Source: Bacillus sp. (in: firmicutes)
GTDB taxonomy: Bacteria; Bacillota; Bacilli; Bacillales; Salisediminibacteriaceae
Length of the DNA: 55,554 bases
Direction of reading: 5' to 3'
NCBI GenBank assembly: GCA_021208645.1
Contig: JAJOJL010000044.1
Span: forward strand, 1 to 55,554
Under the pieces are notes generated by a model. That model was not told where the DNA came from. It searched no databases and saw only the letters and a program-made list of their open reading frames with translations. Below are positions 18,449-29,972 of the stretch, piece after piece; the stretch's first letter is position 1; every line of letters begins with the position of its first letter. The position numbers and the translations under genes were made by a program.

Positions 18449-19957
18449 ATGGTGGAAAAGCAATTTCGAGAGTACATAAAAAAAAATTAGCAATTATAAC
18501 GAGGCCATTGGAGTGTTAGGTTGGGATTTGCGGACAGGTGCTCCCAAAAAAGGAATAGAGCAGCGTTCAGAGGTGCTAGGAACCTTGTCAACGGAAGTGT
18601 TCAAAATGAGCACGTCTGAAGAAATGAAGGAGTATATTCAGGAACTACGTCAAGAAGAAACGTGGAATCAACTGGATGATATAACAAAAGGTTCTGTTAT
18701 TGAATGTGAAAAAGAATTAAAGAAACTGGAAAAAATTCCTGAAGATGAATTTAAGAATTACGTTATCTTAACGGCAAATGCTGAATCCGTTTGGGAGGAT
18801 GCGAAGCATAATTCTGATTTCGCTTCCTTTGAACCTTACTTAGAAAAAATTGTTGCATTTAACCGGAAATATGTAGAGTGGGTAGGCTATGAAGGGAATA
18901 AGTATAACGCTTTGCTCGATGATTACGAACCAGGCCTTACGGTTGACATTATAGACGATGTTTTTGGAAAGCTTAAGGATGCGATTGTTCCTCTTGTTAA
19001 ACAAGTAACGGAATCTTCCCATCAACCTAAGACAGAGTTTTTGTTTCATCATTTCCCGTGAAAAACCAGGAAGCATTAAGTAAGGAAATATTGAAAAGTA
19101 TGCAATATGATTTTGACGCAGGGCGTTTAGATACGGCGGTACATCCCTTTGCTACAGGGTTAAACCCTGGAGACGTAAGAGTAACAACGAAATATGATGA
19201 AAAAGACTTCCGTACGGCTGTTTTTGGAACGATACACGAGGGCGGTCATGCTTTGTATGAGCAAAACATAGATCCAAAATATATAGGAACGCCTCTTTGT
19301 GATGGAACATCCATGGGAATTCATGAGTCACAGTCCCTATTTTGGGAGAATTTCGTTGGTAGAAATAAGGCTTTTTGGGAAAAGTATTACGAAAAATTGA
19401 AAGAGTACGGTGACGGTCAGTTTGATGATGTGGATTTAGAAACATTCTATCGTGGTATTAATGTGGCCGGGCCATCACTTATTCGTATTGAAGCCGATGA
19501 AATGACCTATTGCCTTCATATTATATTGCGTTATGAATTAGAAAAGTCCTTGATTAACGGGGAACTAGAAGTGAAGGATTTACCGGATGCCTGGAACAAC
19601 AAAATGGAAGAACTGCTTGGCATCAGACCAACGAATGACGGTGAAGGTGTACTGCAAGACGTTCATTGGTCTGGGGGAGCATTTGGCTATTTTCCTTCGT
19701 ATGCCCTTGGATATGTGTACGCTGCTCAGTTAAAAGCAGCAATGGAGAAAGATCTACCTCATTATGATGAACTCCTCCGGGAAGGAAATTTAGCTCCAAT
19801 TAAGGAGTGGATGACGGAACACGTTCATCAATTTGGAAAAAGTAAGCAACCTTTAGAAATTTTAAAGGATGTGACAAATGAAGGGGTTAACCCTGATTAT
19901 CTCATTACGTATTTACGGAAAAATAACAGTACTGTGTATCAATTAGGCCAATCTTAA
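18449..19957 (+). CDS. ypwA: M32 metallocarboxypeptidase YpwA (two frameshifts)
   Basis: A thermostable-carboxypeptidase-type (Taq) M32 enzyme removing C-terminal residues, cytosolic. The zinc site is HEGGH in FGTIHEGGHALYEQN with the downstream GIHESQSLFWEN; the family C-terminal motif WSGGAFGYFPSYALGYVYA is present. Start ATG 18449 behind AAAGGGG. The A9 run at 18478-18486 carries one extra A after MVEKQFREYIKK (corrected: ISNYNEAIGVLGWDLRTGAP). A base is missing in TTTCCC near 19050-19056 (corrected: FLFHHFPVKNQEALSKEI). The repaired protein is about 502 residues, the same as B. subtilis YpwA. Confidence 0.9.
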
Positions 19958-19969
19958 TATGACGATGGT

Positions 19970-20015
19970 GACTCAAAAGGATTATTTTTGCGCCTTTTGA
20001 GTCATTTTACTTTTT
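19970..20015 (+). terminator. intrinsic terminator of ypwA
   Basis: GACTCAAAAGG pairs with CCTTTTGAGTC, followed by ATTTTAC and TTTTT. It shares its arm sequence with the terminator at 13437. Confidence 0.75.
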
Positions 20016-20371
20016 CTTCTAAAATCAGCCTTTTTATGAAGTTCATGCATAGTAGTGCTTCATTTAAATTATTTCACGTACCGTAAGGGAAGAGAAAAAA
20101 TTAATAATAAAATCAAAACTAAAGCATAGTGAATAGGATATAATTAAGCAATAAAAGCTTTGTAATACCTCAGGTTTTATTAGCAGCCATCAGTAGTAAA
20201 CGAAATAGGCTCTACTTAAAAAAAAGGAAAAGGATTGTGATTAAACGATAGTTTAAATGGGAACTAGAAAAAGGAATGGTCAAGGGCGTCGGCGAATTTA
20301 ATATAATATAGAATCTCATTTTATGCTAGTTTATGAAAGGGCTTACAATTTTTACGGGGAGGGGATGTTGG
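20016..20371. other. gene-free interval upstream of usp gene
   Basis: About 355 AT-rich bases with no credible gene. A TATAAT lies near 20302 without a good -35 partner. I see no riboswitch or repeat. Confidence 0.5.
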
Positions 20372-20797
20372 TTGTTTAAAAATATTTTATTGGCTGCAGA
20401 CGGCTCAACCCATTCAAAAAGAGCAACGGAAAAAGCCATCTTTCTAGCTAAGCAGGTAGAAGGTGCAGAAATTACGTTAGTTCATGTAGTGGATGATCTA
20501 CCATCGACGATTGACTTACTTGGTGAAACGGTGGAGGAAAAACAACCAATGCCGGTGTATGTAAAGGAAAGAACTGCAGAAATGGAACATGCCATATTAG
20601 AGGCTGGAATACCTTTACGTGTTAAACGTATTTTCGGTGAACCTGGCCCAGCTATTGTAAGGGAAGCAAATGAGGGAAACTATGATATAGTAGTCATAGG
20701 AAGTAGGGGATTAAACCCCTTTCAACAATTCGTATTGGGCAGCGTTAGTCATAAAGTTGCTAAAAGAGCGAAGTGTCCAGTATTACTAGTAAAGTAG
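20372..20797 (+). CDS. universal stress protein, UspA family
   Basis: A single UspA domain of about 141 residues, reading LFKNILLAADGSTHSKRATE at the start, HVVDDL after the second strand, and the ATP-binding signature G-2X-G-9X-G-S in VIGSRGLNPFQQFVLGSVSH. It is therefore probably the ATP-binding type. TTG at 20372 is chosen because GGGGAGGGG lies seven bases before it; the longer frame from 20333 has no SD. It may be co-transcribed with the downstream yneT, 51 bases away. The specific stress cannot be told from sequence; B. subtilis homologues are YxiE and NhaX. Confidence 0.88.
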   Translation: MFKNILLAADGSTHSKRATEKAIFLAKQVEGAEITLVHVVDDLPSTIDLLGETVEEKQPMPVYVKERTAEMEHAILEAGIPLRVKRIFGEPGPAIVREANEGNYDIVVIGSRGLNPFQQFVLGSVSHKVAKRAKCPVLLVK

Positions 20798-20848
20798 CAA
20801 ATGTAAAGGCAGTTTATAAAGGTAAAAAGAAAGGAATGTTTTATTGTC

Positions 20849-21262
20849 ATGATGAATCCAACACGGGAAGAAATCAAACAAATCTTGGACCAAGCAAAGA
20901 AAATAGCCATTGTAGGACTATCTGACAATCCTAATCGTACCTCCTATATGATCGGTGAAGCTCTTATAGCGGCAGGTTATGAAATTATACCAATAAATCC
21001 AACCATCAATGAAGTTTTTGGTATAAAAGCCTTGAAGTCGTTAAAAGAACTTAATGAGCCGGTCGATATCATCAATGTATTCCGACGAGAAGAGTTTTTA
21101 GTAGGAGTGGCAAAGGAAGCAGCAGAAACTGAGGCAAAAGTTTTTTGGTGTCAGTCTGGATTAGAGGATGAGGAAGCTTATAATATTGCCAAAAGTGCTG
21201 GTATGACAGTAATAATGGATCGGTGTATTAAAGTGGAGCATGCTATTACAAGATCGAAATAG
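20849..21262 (+). CDS. yneT: CoA-binding domain protein YneT
   Basis: A single CoA_binding_2 (Rossmann-like) domain of 137 residues, similar to B. subtilis YneT and E. coli YccU. Motifs are KKIAIVGLSDNPNRTSYMIG, then YEIIPINPTINEVFG, VDIINVFRREEF, WCQSGLEDEEA and MDRCIKVEH. It probably binds CoA or a related nucleotide; the function is unknown. Start at one of two tandem ATGs behind AAAGGAATG. It sits directly before parE-parC as in B. subtilis, but a strong terminator separates them. Confidence 0.88.
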   Translation: MMNPTREEIKQILDQAKKIAIVGLSDNPNRTSYMIGEALIAAGYEIIPINPTINEVFGIKALKSLKELNEPVDIINVFRREEFLVGVAKEAAETEAKVFWCQSGLEDEEAYNIAKSAGMTVIMDRCIKVEHAITRSK

Positions 21263-21271
21263 GCCTATTCA

Positions 21272-21305
21272 AACAGCCGGAAATAATCGGCTGTCTTTCT
21301 TTTTT
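21272..21305 (+). terminator. intrinsic terminator of yneT
   Basis: ACAGCCG and CGGCTGT form a 7-bp stem with an eight-base loop, followed by CTTTCTTTTTT. Confidence 0.85.
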
Positions 21306-21483
21306 CACAACTTATTTTAAAGGATTACATTGACAAACTTACTAGTTATTCTTTAATGTAAAATACTAGGGCGAGCATTTTTCGTCTTATTGCAATCATA
21401 GTCTATTTTTTTCGTTACACTTTAACTGTATGTTATTTTGATTATTAGGTTACTGTTCGGATTCAGGAAAGGGGAAGAAGTCA

Positions 21484-23459
<1,976 letters not shown>

Positions 23460-23462
23460 ACG

Positions 23463-25991
23463 TTGGAGAAGGAACGTTATTTAGACCTGCCTCTAGAAGA
23501 TGTCATTGGAGACAGGTTTGGACGATACAGTAAGTATATTATTCAAGACAGGGCATTACCGGATGCGAGAGACGGCTTAAAACCCGTGCAGCGTCGTATT
23601 TTATATGCTATGCATGTGGACCGTAACACAGCGGACAAGCCTTTCCGTAAATCGGCAAAAACCGTTGGTAACGTAATTGGTAATTATCACCCCCATGGGG
23701 ATTCTTCCGTATATGAAGCAATGATCCGCTTAAGTCAAGACTGGAAAATGCGTCATTTGTTAGTGGAAATGCATGGGAACAACGGCTCCGTTGATGGGGA
23801 TCCACCAGCAGCGATGCGTTATACAGAGGCAAGAATTTCGGCTATTGCATCAGAACTTCTTTCTGATATTGATAAAAATACCGTAGATTTTATGCCTAAC
23901 TTTGATGATTCCATGGAAGAGCCAGTAGTACTTCCATCCCGTTATCCAAACTTACTAGTAAACGGATCCACTGGTATTTCTTCCGGTTATGCTACAGATA
24001 TTCCACCTCACCATCTAGGTGAAGTAATTGATGCAGCTATTCACCAAATGGAAAACCCGGCCTGTAATGTAGACGATTTAATGAAGCACATTAAGGGCCC
24101 AGATTTTCCAACGGGGGGAATCCTTCAAGGGCTTGAAGGTTTAAAGAAAGCGTACGAAACAGGGAAAGGAAAAATTGTCCTTCGAGGGAAAGCCGAAATT
24201 GATGAACTTCGCGGAGGAAAACAGCAAATCATAATTACAGAAATTCCGTATGAAATAAACAAAGCAAATCTTGTGAAAAAAATGGACGAGCTTCGTATTG
24301 ATAAAAAAGTAGATGGTATCGCCGAAGTACGTGACGAAACGGATCGTACAGGTTTACGCATCGTCATTGAATTAAAAAAGGATGCGGATGCCCAAGGGAT
24401 TCTTCACTTTTTATATAAAAATACGGATTTACAAGTTTCTTATAACTTTAATATGGTAGCCATATCTAAAAAGACACCTATGCTTATGGGCTTAAAGTCC
24501 ATGCTGGAGTCTTATGTGGACCACCAAAAGGAAGTTGTTACCCGTCGTACCCAATATGAGCTTTCGAAAGCAAGGGAAAGGGCTCATATTGTTGAAGGGT
24601 TAATTAAAGCCATTTCGATTCTGGATGAAATCATTCAAACGATTCGTGCTTCCAAGGATAAAAAGGATGCGAAGGATCGATTGCAAGGAAACTATGGTTT
24701 TACGGAACCACAGGCAGAAGCGATTGTTACGTTACAGCTTTATCGCTTAACGAACACGGATGTAACGACCCTTCAGGAAGAAGCATCGGAGCTTCAGAAG
24801 TTAATTGAAAAACTGGAAGCCATCTTAGGAAGTGAGACAAAGCTTATAGGTGAAATAAAGCGAGAGTTAAAGGCCATCAAAAAGAAATATGCCGATGAGC
24901 GTAAAACGGTGATCGAGGAAGAAATTGAAGATTTAAAGATTAATTTAGAAGTAGTCATTCCGTCAGAGGATGTTATGGTTACAGTAACAAAGGAAGGTTA
25001 TGTGAAACGTTCCAGTCTTCGTTCATTTTCGGCTTCCAATGGAGAGCCTCCTGGTATGAAAGAGACAGACCGGTTACTTCATTCCTTTGAAATAAACACA
25101 ACGGATACGTTACTGTTATTTACGAAAAAGGGTTCCTATTTGTACTTGCCGGTTCACCAATTACCAGAAATCCGTTGGAAAGACAGTGGTCAGCATGTGG
25201 CTAACATCGTTTCCATGGATAATGATGATCAAATACTCACGGCTATGCCAATAAAAGAATTCTCAGAAGACCAATATTTGTTGTTTGCCACTAAGCAAGG
25301 AATGATAAAGCGCTCTGTTTTAGCCGATTATAAAGCGCAACGTAATTCGAAAGCATTGATGGCCGTCAAACTGAAAAAAGGCGATGAAGTGGTCTATGTA
25401 ACCTTAACTGATGGAAGGCAAGATGTCTTTGTAGCTACCCATTTAGGTTACGGCCTTTGGTTTATTGAAGATGAAGTTAGTATTACTGGGCAACGTACTG
25501 CTGGAGTAAAGGCAATTAACTTAAAGAAGGATGATTTTGTTGTAAGTGCAATGGCATTCAGCCCATCCAAACAACCAAGGTTATTTTTAGTAACACAACG
25601 GGCTGCATACAAGAAGATGAAATTAACTGTCTTTGAAAAATCTACCCGAGCTAAACGGGGATTAGTAATGTTAAAGGAATTGAAACGTTATCCTCACCGT
25701 GTTGTATCTTTGCTGCCAGTGAGTAACAACGGCAAAGTGTGGCTAAAGAGTGAGAAAGGGACGATTGATGCCATTGATGTGAATAGCGTCCGCTCTAACG
25801 ATCGCTATACAAACGGATCCTTCCTGTTTGATGCGACAGAAGCAGGTGAAGTGGCAGAAGTTTGGTACGAACCTGGAGAAAATGCACCAGACGAAGGAGC
25901 AGGGGATGAGGGGAAGTCAAAGGGAAGTTCTGAGGATAGTCTGAACTCCCCAGACATCGAAGTAGACCCAGATAACCCAACTTTATTTTAA
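23463..25991 (+). CDS. parC: topoisomerase IV subunit A ParC
   Basis: The DNA-cleaving subunit of topoisomerase IV. The quinolone-resistance region reads HPHGDSSVYEAMIRLSQDW, and the active-site Tyr is in AAMRYTEARI (around residue 120). A coiled-coil gate (about 350-480) and a C-terminal beta-propeller follow. At 842 residues it is slightly longer than B. subtilis ParC, with an acidic Glu/Asp/Gly/Ser-rich tail. The QRDR shows Ser at the position after HPHGD and no obvious resistance substitution; the exact residue would need alignment. Start TTG, with GAGGAGGAG overlapping the end of parE, which indicates tight coupling. Intact. Confidence 0.95.
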   Translation: MEKERYLDLPLEDVIGDRFGRYSKYIIQDRALPDARDGLKPVQRRILYAMHVDRNTADKPFRKSAKTVGNVIGNYHPHGDSSVYEAMIRLSQDWKMRHLLVEMHGNNGSVDGDPPAAMRYTEARISAIASELLSDIDKNTVDFMPNFDDSMEEPVVLPSRYPNLLVNGSTGISSGYATDIPPHHLGEVIDAAIHQMENPACNVDDLMKHIKGPDFPTGGILQGLEGLKKAYETGKGKIVLRGKAEIDELRGGKQQIIITEIPYEINKANLVKKMDELRIDKKVDGIAEVRDETDRTGLRIVIELKKDADAQGILHFLYKNTDLQVSYNFNMVAISKKTPMLMGLKSMLESYVDHQKEVVTRRTQYELSKARERAHIVEGLIKAISILDEIIQTIRASKDKKDAKDRLQGNYGFTEPQAEAIVTLQLYRLTNTDVTTLQEEASELQKLIEKLEAILGSETKLIGEIKRELKAIKKKYADERKTVIEEEIEDLKINLEVVIPSEDVMVTVTKEGYVKRSSLRSFSASNGEPPGMKETDRLLHSFEINTTDTLLLFTKKGSYLYLPVHQLPEIRWKDSGQHVANIVSMDNDDQILTAMPIKEFSEDQYLLFATKQGMIKRSVLADYKAQRNSKALMAVKLKKGDEVVYVTLTDGRQDVFVATHLGYGLWFIEDEVSITGQRTAGVKAINLKKDDFVVSAMAFSPSKQPRLFLVTQRAAYKKMKLTVFEKSTRAKRGLVMLKELKRYPHRVVSLLPVSNNGKVWLKSEKGTIDAIDVNSVRSNDRYTNGSFLFDATEAGEVAEVWYEPGENAPDEGAGDEGKSKGSSEDSLNSPDIEVDPDNPTLF

Positions 25992-26026
25992 ACCTTAATA
26001 TTGCTTTTTCATTGATATAATAATGA

Positions 26027-26068
26027 GGCTGTTGATTTTGGTTCTTACCAATTCAGCAGCTTTTTTTA
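26027..26068 (+). terminator. intrinsic terminator of parEC
   Basis: GGCTGTTGA and TCAGCAGC arms with a further TTTTGG/CCAAT inner pairing are followed by seven T. Confidence 0.75.
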
Positions 26069-26153
26069 TGGTTGCAGCGTTCATATGGTATTAGGACAAT
26101 ACCCCTTGCTCATATAGTAATAAAGGACTCATTATAAGTAAGGAGGAGTGATA

Positions 26154-26386
26154 ATGGAGCAATTTAGCAGGAAGAAAACATATCATCCATATGCCAGCCC
26201 GTTTGACCCATGTCCACCAATTAGGACAAAAACTTATTCGACCCCGCCCCATTTATATACGGGTTACCAACCGGAAAATCTTGAACAGTTTTCCCCCCGG
26301 GAAGCGTTGAAAGCCGGTACTCTTTGGAAAGTCTTCTATGACCCGTATTACGGACCAAGAGAAAAGGGGAGAGTTCTTATGAGTAA
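26154..26386 (+). CDS. cotJA: spore coat protein CotJA (runs into cotJB in frame)
   Basis: CotJA is a small spore coat component encoded first in the cotJABC operon. The family block YHPYASPFDPCPPIRTKTYS and the core YTGYQPENLEQFSPREALKA are clear, ending TLWKVFYDPYYGPREKG. ATG at 26154 has the strong SD AAGGAGGAG. In the given bases the frame reads straight through into CotJB, making a 168-residue fusion. Adding one G to the G4 run just before GAGAGTTC instead yields EKGESSYE and a stop at 26384-26386 that overlaps the cotJB ATG. That is the normal arrangement, so the fusion is probably artefactual. Confidence 0.8.
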
Positions 26387-26660
26387 GCAGCTGCCAAAAG
26401 AGTTTTATACAATGATGGAAGAGCTACAGGCCATTGACTTTGTTCTCGTCGACCTTACTTTGTATCTCGATACGCACCCACATGACTATAATGCCATTCA
26501 ACAGTTTAATGATTGTTCTCAGGCAAGAAGAAACTTAAAGAACAAGTTCGAGGAAAAATTCGGACCGCTTCAACAGTATGGTAACAGCTACAGCAATTAC
26601 CCATGGAACTGGAACGACCCGCCATGGCCATGCAACTATAGCAATGAAGGGGGAGAATGA
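26379..26660 (+). CDS. cotJB: spore coat protein CotJB
   Basis: CotJB, second gene of the cotJ operon, about 93 residues from ATG 26379: MSKQLPKEFYTMMEELQAID, then FVLVDLTLYLDTHPHDYNAI, an Arg-rich helix, and FGPLQQYGNSYSNYPWNWND near the C-terminus. All are hallmark CotJB segments. CotJ proteins are incorporated into the spore coat and are made in the mother cell under sigma-E in B. subtilis. cotJC starts 3 bases after this stop. As given, it is fused in frame to cotJA (see that entry). Confidence 0.85.
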   Translation: MSKQLPKEFYTMMEELQAIDFVLVDLTLYLDTHPHDYNAIQQFNDCSQARRNLKNKFEEKFGPLQQYGNSYSNYPWNWNDPPWPCNYSNEGGE

Positions 26661-26663
26661 CGA

Positions 26664-27234
26664 TTGTGGATTTATGAGAAAAAAACTGCAATATCCAGTC
26701 AAAGTAAGGGAATGTAATCCACGACTTGCCAAATACTTAATTGAACAATACGGTGGAGCAGATGGGGAATTAGCCGCTGCACTCCGTTATTTAAATCAAA
26801 GGTACACGATTCCTGATAAGGTGATAGGGCTACTGACTGATATTGGTACAGAAGAATTTGCTCACTTGGAAATGATCGCTACAATGATTTATAAGCTTAC
26901 AAAGGATGCCACCCCCGAACAGATCAAGGCAGCAGGCATAGAAGACCACTATGTAAATCATGATAGTGCATTGTTTTATCAAAATGCCAGTGGTGTTCCA
27001 TTTACCGCTTCCTATATTCAGGCAAAGGGAGACCCCATTGCTGATTTGTATGAAGATATTGCAGCGGAAGAAAAGGCAAGGGCAACCTATCAATGGATTA
27101 TTGATATGAGTGATGATCCTGATTTAAATGACGGACTTCGTTTTCTCCGTGAGAGGGAAATCATTCATTCTCAACGGTTCCGTGAGGCGGTAGAAATGCT
27201 GAAGGACGAGCGGGACAGAAAGAAAATATTTTAA
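26664..27234 (+). CDS. cotJC: manganese-catalase-like spore coat protein CotJC (frameshift)
   Basis: CotJC belongs to the ferritin-like manganese catalase family and is the best conserved cotJ product. TTG 26664 behind AAGGGGGAG should read MWIYEKKLQYPVKVRECNPR, but the A7 run at 26679-26685 has one A too many and moves the first eight codons out of frame. The rest is intact: AKYLIEQYGGADGELAAAL, IGTEEFAHLEMIAT (metal-ligand Glu and His), NHDSALFYQNASGVPFTASY, and EDIAAEEKARATYQWI. Corrected length about 189 residues, as usual. It probably protects against peroxide in the developing spore; that role is inferred from the family. Confidence 0.92.
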
Positions 27235-27270
27235 AAATTGCTTTGTTAACATTTAATAATGCTAAAAATC

Positions 27271-27304
27271 AAAAGTTCACAGCATCTGCTGTGAACTTTT
27301 TTTG
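27271..27304 (+). terminator. intrinsic terminator of cotJ operon
   Basis: A perfect 14-bp stem (AAAAGTTCACAGCA with TGCTGTGAACTTTT) has a two-base loop in the DNA and continues into a run of T. Confidence 0.92.
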
Positions 27305-27356
27305 TATAAGATTGCCTTATCTTACAATAATAAACGATAGGAAGGGAGTGGCATCC

Positions 27357-28834
27357 GTGTTTAGTTTAAAAAAACTTGTTCAAAAAAAATTGATAAAGAC
27401 CCACTCGCTAACTTATCATTCGTAAATCATTTGTCTAAGTATGTAGACGTCTATGCGGCCTTACCCACGTCTACAATCACAGTTAAAAACCAAATGAATG
27501 CCATCTTCACAGAAAACTATGATTATACGGAAAGGAATTTTCATTTAAAAAATAGCCGATCTGTTTATATTAGTTATTTTTCCGGACTCATTAAGCAGGA
27601 TTTACTGGAGCAATCTGTGATTAAACCTTTGTTGGAAGCAGAATTTATTCCCACAGCACAGGAACTAGGGACAATTATTTCTGTTACACATTATGAGTCT
27701 GTAAAAACATGGAAAGATGCTGTGGCGGGAGTATTAGAAGGGAACGTTCTATTACATATTGATCAGTTGGACCCTGTTATCATTTTTTTGGCAAATAAAA
27801 AAGAGAGAAGCCCAAACGATCCGACGACCGATTATCAGGTTTATGGACCAAAGATGGGGTTTATTGAAGATGGGGAAGCCAACATTGCCATGCTCCGTCA
27901 ATTTATTAAAGACCCACGCCTAAAAACAAGACAATATGACTTAGGAACCGTAAGTAATACGAAGGTTTCGGTTATTTATTTAGAGCAATATTGCGAGCAA
28001 CAGGTGATTCACCATGTGGATACAAAACTAAAAACATTTGATAGGGAAAATCTTTTTAATTACGGAGAATTATCAAAATACCTGAATGAACACCCTTACT
28101 CTATTTTTCCTCAGACCAGTCTATCAGAAAGACCAGATAAAGTGGCTTATTCGTTATTGCAAGGGAAGATTATTTTATTTATCGATAATTCTACGTTTTG
28201 TGCCATCGCTCCCGTAACATTAATGGATATGATTGAAACGAGTGAAGACCAAGCCTTTTTAGGCAGATGGAATCTTTTATTTATTCGCTGCCTCAGACTA
28301 GTTTGTTTATTTTTAGGTACCACGCTACCTGCCCTGTATGTTTCGTTAGTGGCGTTTCAACCGGAACTCATTCCCACAACCCTTACCATCAGCGTAGCAC
28401 AGGCACGGGTAAATATTCCCCTTCCTGCCACAGCTGAAGCGTTTTTAATGATGTTTGCTTTAGATGTATTAACGGAAGCAAGTATTCGTTTGCCTAGCTT
28501 TGTGGGCCAGACCATCGGTATTGTTGGCGGTCTAGTTATTGGACAAGCAGCAGTAGAAGCAGGACTTATTAGTAATACGATGGTTATTGTTATTGCTTTT
28601 ACGGCCATCTGTATTTTTACCTTGCCATCATGGGAATTTGTTAACTCGTGGAGAATTACCCGCTATCTGCTTGTTTGTGCATCGGCACTATTAGGTTTGT
28701 ATGGATTAGTATTAGCAACAGGTTTTTTATTGTTGCATCTATGTAAGATAGAGTCATTAAATAAACCATATATGTTTCCGTTTGCACCATTTGATAGAAA
28801 ACGAGCAATGGCATTTTTATTCCCGAAGAGATGA
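27357..28834 (+). CDS. GerA-family germinant receptor subunit A, operon 1 (frameshift)
   Basis: The A subunit of a spore germinant receptor, in the inner spore membrane. The N-terminal half (about 1-245) is the soluble GerA domain; the second half has about five membrane segments with the hallmark PSFVGQTIGIVGGLVIGQAA and VEAGLISNTMVIVIA. GTG 27357 (SD GGAAGGGAG) begins MFSLKKLVQKK, then the A8 run near 27388 lacks one A; corrected it reads IDKDPLANLSFVNHLSKYVD. Full length about 492 residues. It is followed by the B and C subunits. A TGTATA-N17-AATAATA at 27303-27332 loosely resembles a sigma-G promoter. Which of GerA, GerB or GerK it matches best needs alignment, so no symbol is given. Confidence 0.88.
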
Positions 28835-28859
28835 TGGTTTATGCTAAGGATGGGCGTTT

Positions 28860-29972
28860 ATGACTAATCAATCACAACAGCAATCAAACATTGGAGCAGT
28901 TGAATTATTTACCTTTACGTATTGTGCCACCATCGCCATGGGCCTTGTGTTTTTGCCGTACATTTCTTCATTGGAGATCCGTACCGCTTGGATGAAGGTG
29001 GTTGTGGCCGTCATTCCTTATATATTGTTTCTTTTTTTATATAAAAAAGTGATAGATAAGCACCAAACAAGGGACATATTTAACCTATTTAAAAGCTTTA
29101 CTTCCAAATGGATTTATTGCTTTGTCCTTTTATTGATCCTTGCTGGGTCCATGTACAGTTTATTTTTCATAACAAAAAGTTTGATTATAATTGTCCAAAC
29201 CTTTTTGATGCAAGACACGGAGCAATGGATTATTGGAACGGCTTTTTTGTTAGTTGTTATGCTCTCTGTTTTTTATGGTATTAACGCTGTTTCTCGGATG
29301 ACTGTGATTATTTTCTTCCACGAAATAATCTTATTTATTGCACTGTTCGCTTTATTGTTTTCAGAAGACTTTCGTTGGATCAATGTACCACCGGTTTTTG
29401 GTGTAGGTCCTTTAACCTTCTTAAAAAGTACTATCTCAGAATTAGCGCAATATGGAGGGATAGTTGTGTTGTTGGCGTTTTTGCCACATGTTAAAAAGGA
29501 GGTTAAAAGTTTTTCGCTCCATTTCTTTAAGCTTATTTTTTTATTATGTTAACGTTTTTTTTTAGTCTGTTTGGTCCCCCTTGGTTTATTTGGTTTTGAT
29601 CAAACCTTAACGTTATTATCACCAGTAACATCTCTCATGCAAAGTGTACCTTCGCAAACAGGACTATTTGAAAGATTAGATTTGTTTTTTCTTACGGTTT
29701 GGATTATGTCCTTCTATAAAATCGGGTTAATTTTTGTGTGGTTTGCTAGTACGTTATTGAAAAAGCTGATCCCCCTAAAGCAAAAACAAAGGGGGGGCCA
29801 TGTGGCAGTGGTATCTATTATCAACTATATTTTAGTGTTACTAACCCCAAGCATTACGACACTAGATTGGGAGCCTTATAATATTAGTACAATTACCTAT
29901 TCATTACTCATTCCATTGATGATTTTTATGTATTTGCTTATTCGAAAAAAACAAGGAGAAAATCAACAATGA
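28860..29972 (+). CDS. GerB-family germinant receptor permease subunit, operon 1 (interrupted)
   Basis: A ten-helix spore germination permease of the APC-like GerAB family, which binds the germinant. The N-terminus reads ELFTFTYCATIAMGLVFLPY and the middle GPLTFLKSTISELAQYGGIV. The frame meets TAA at 29550 and resumes in the same frame downstream. This is explained if the T7 run (29536-29542) lacks one base and the T9 run (29555-29563) has one too many: the join then reads LIFFIMLTFFLVCLVPLGLF. Two compensating homopolymer errors are likelier than a true stop, but a real nonsense lesion is not excluded. Repaired length about 370 residues. ATGA overlap with the C subunit. Confidence 0.85.

Noticed and set aside
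27243..27425. 60-codon open frame between cotJC and the ger operon
   Set aside because: It spans a terminator and reads the true GerA start region in the broken frame; the corrected GerA frame explains it.
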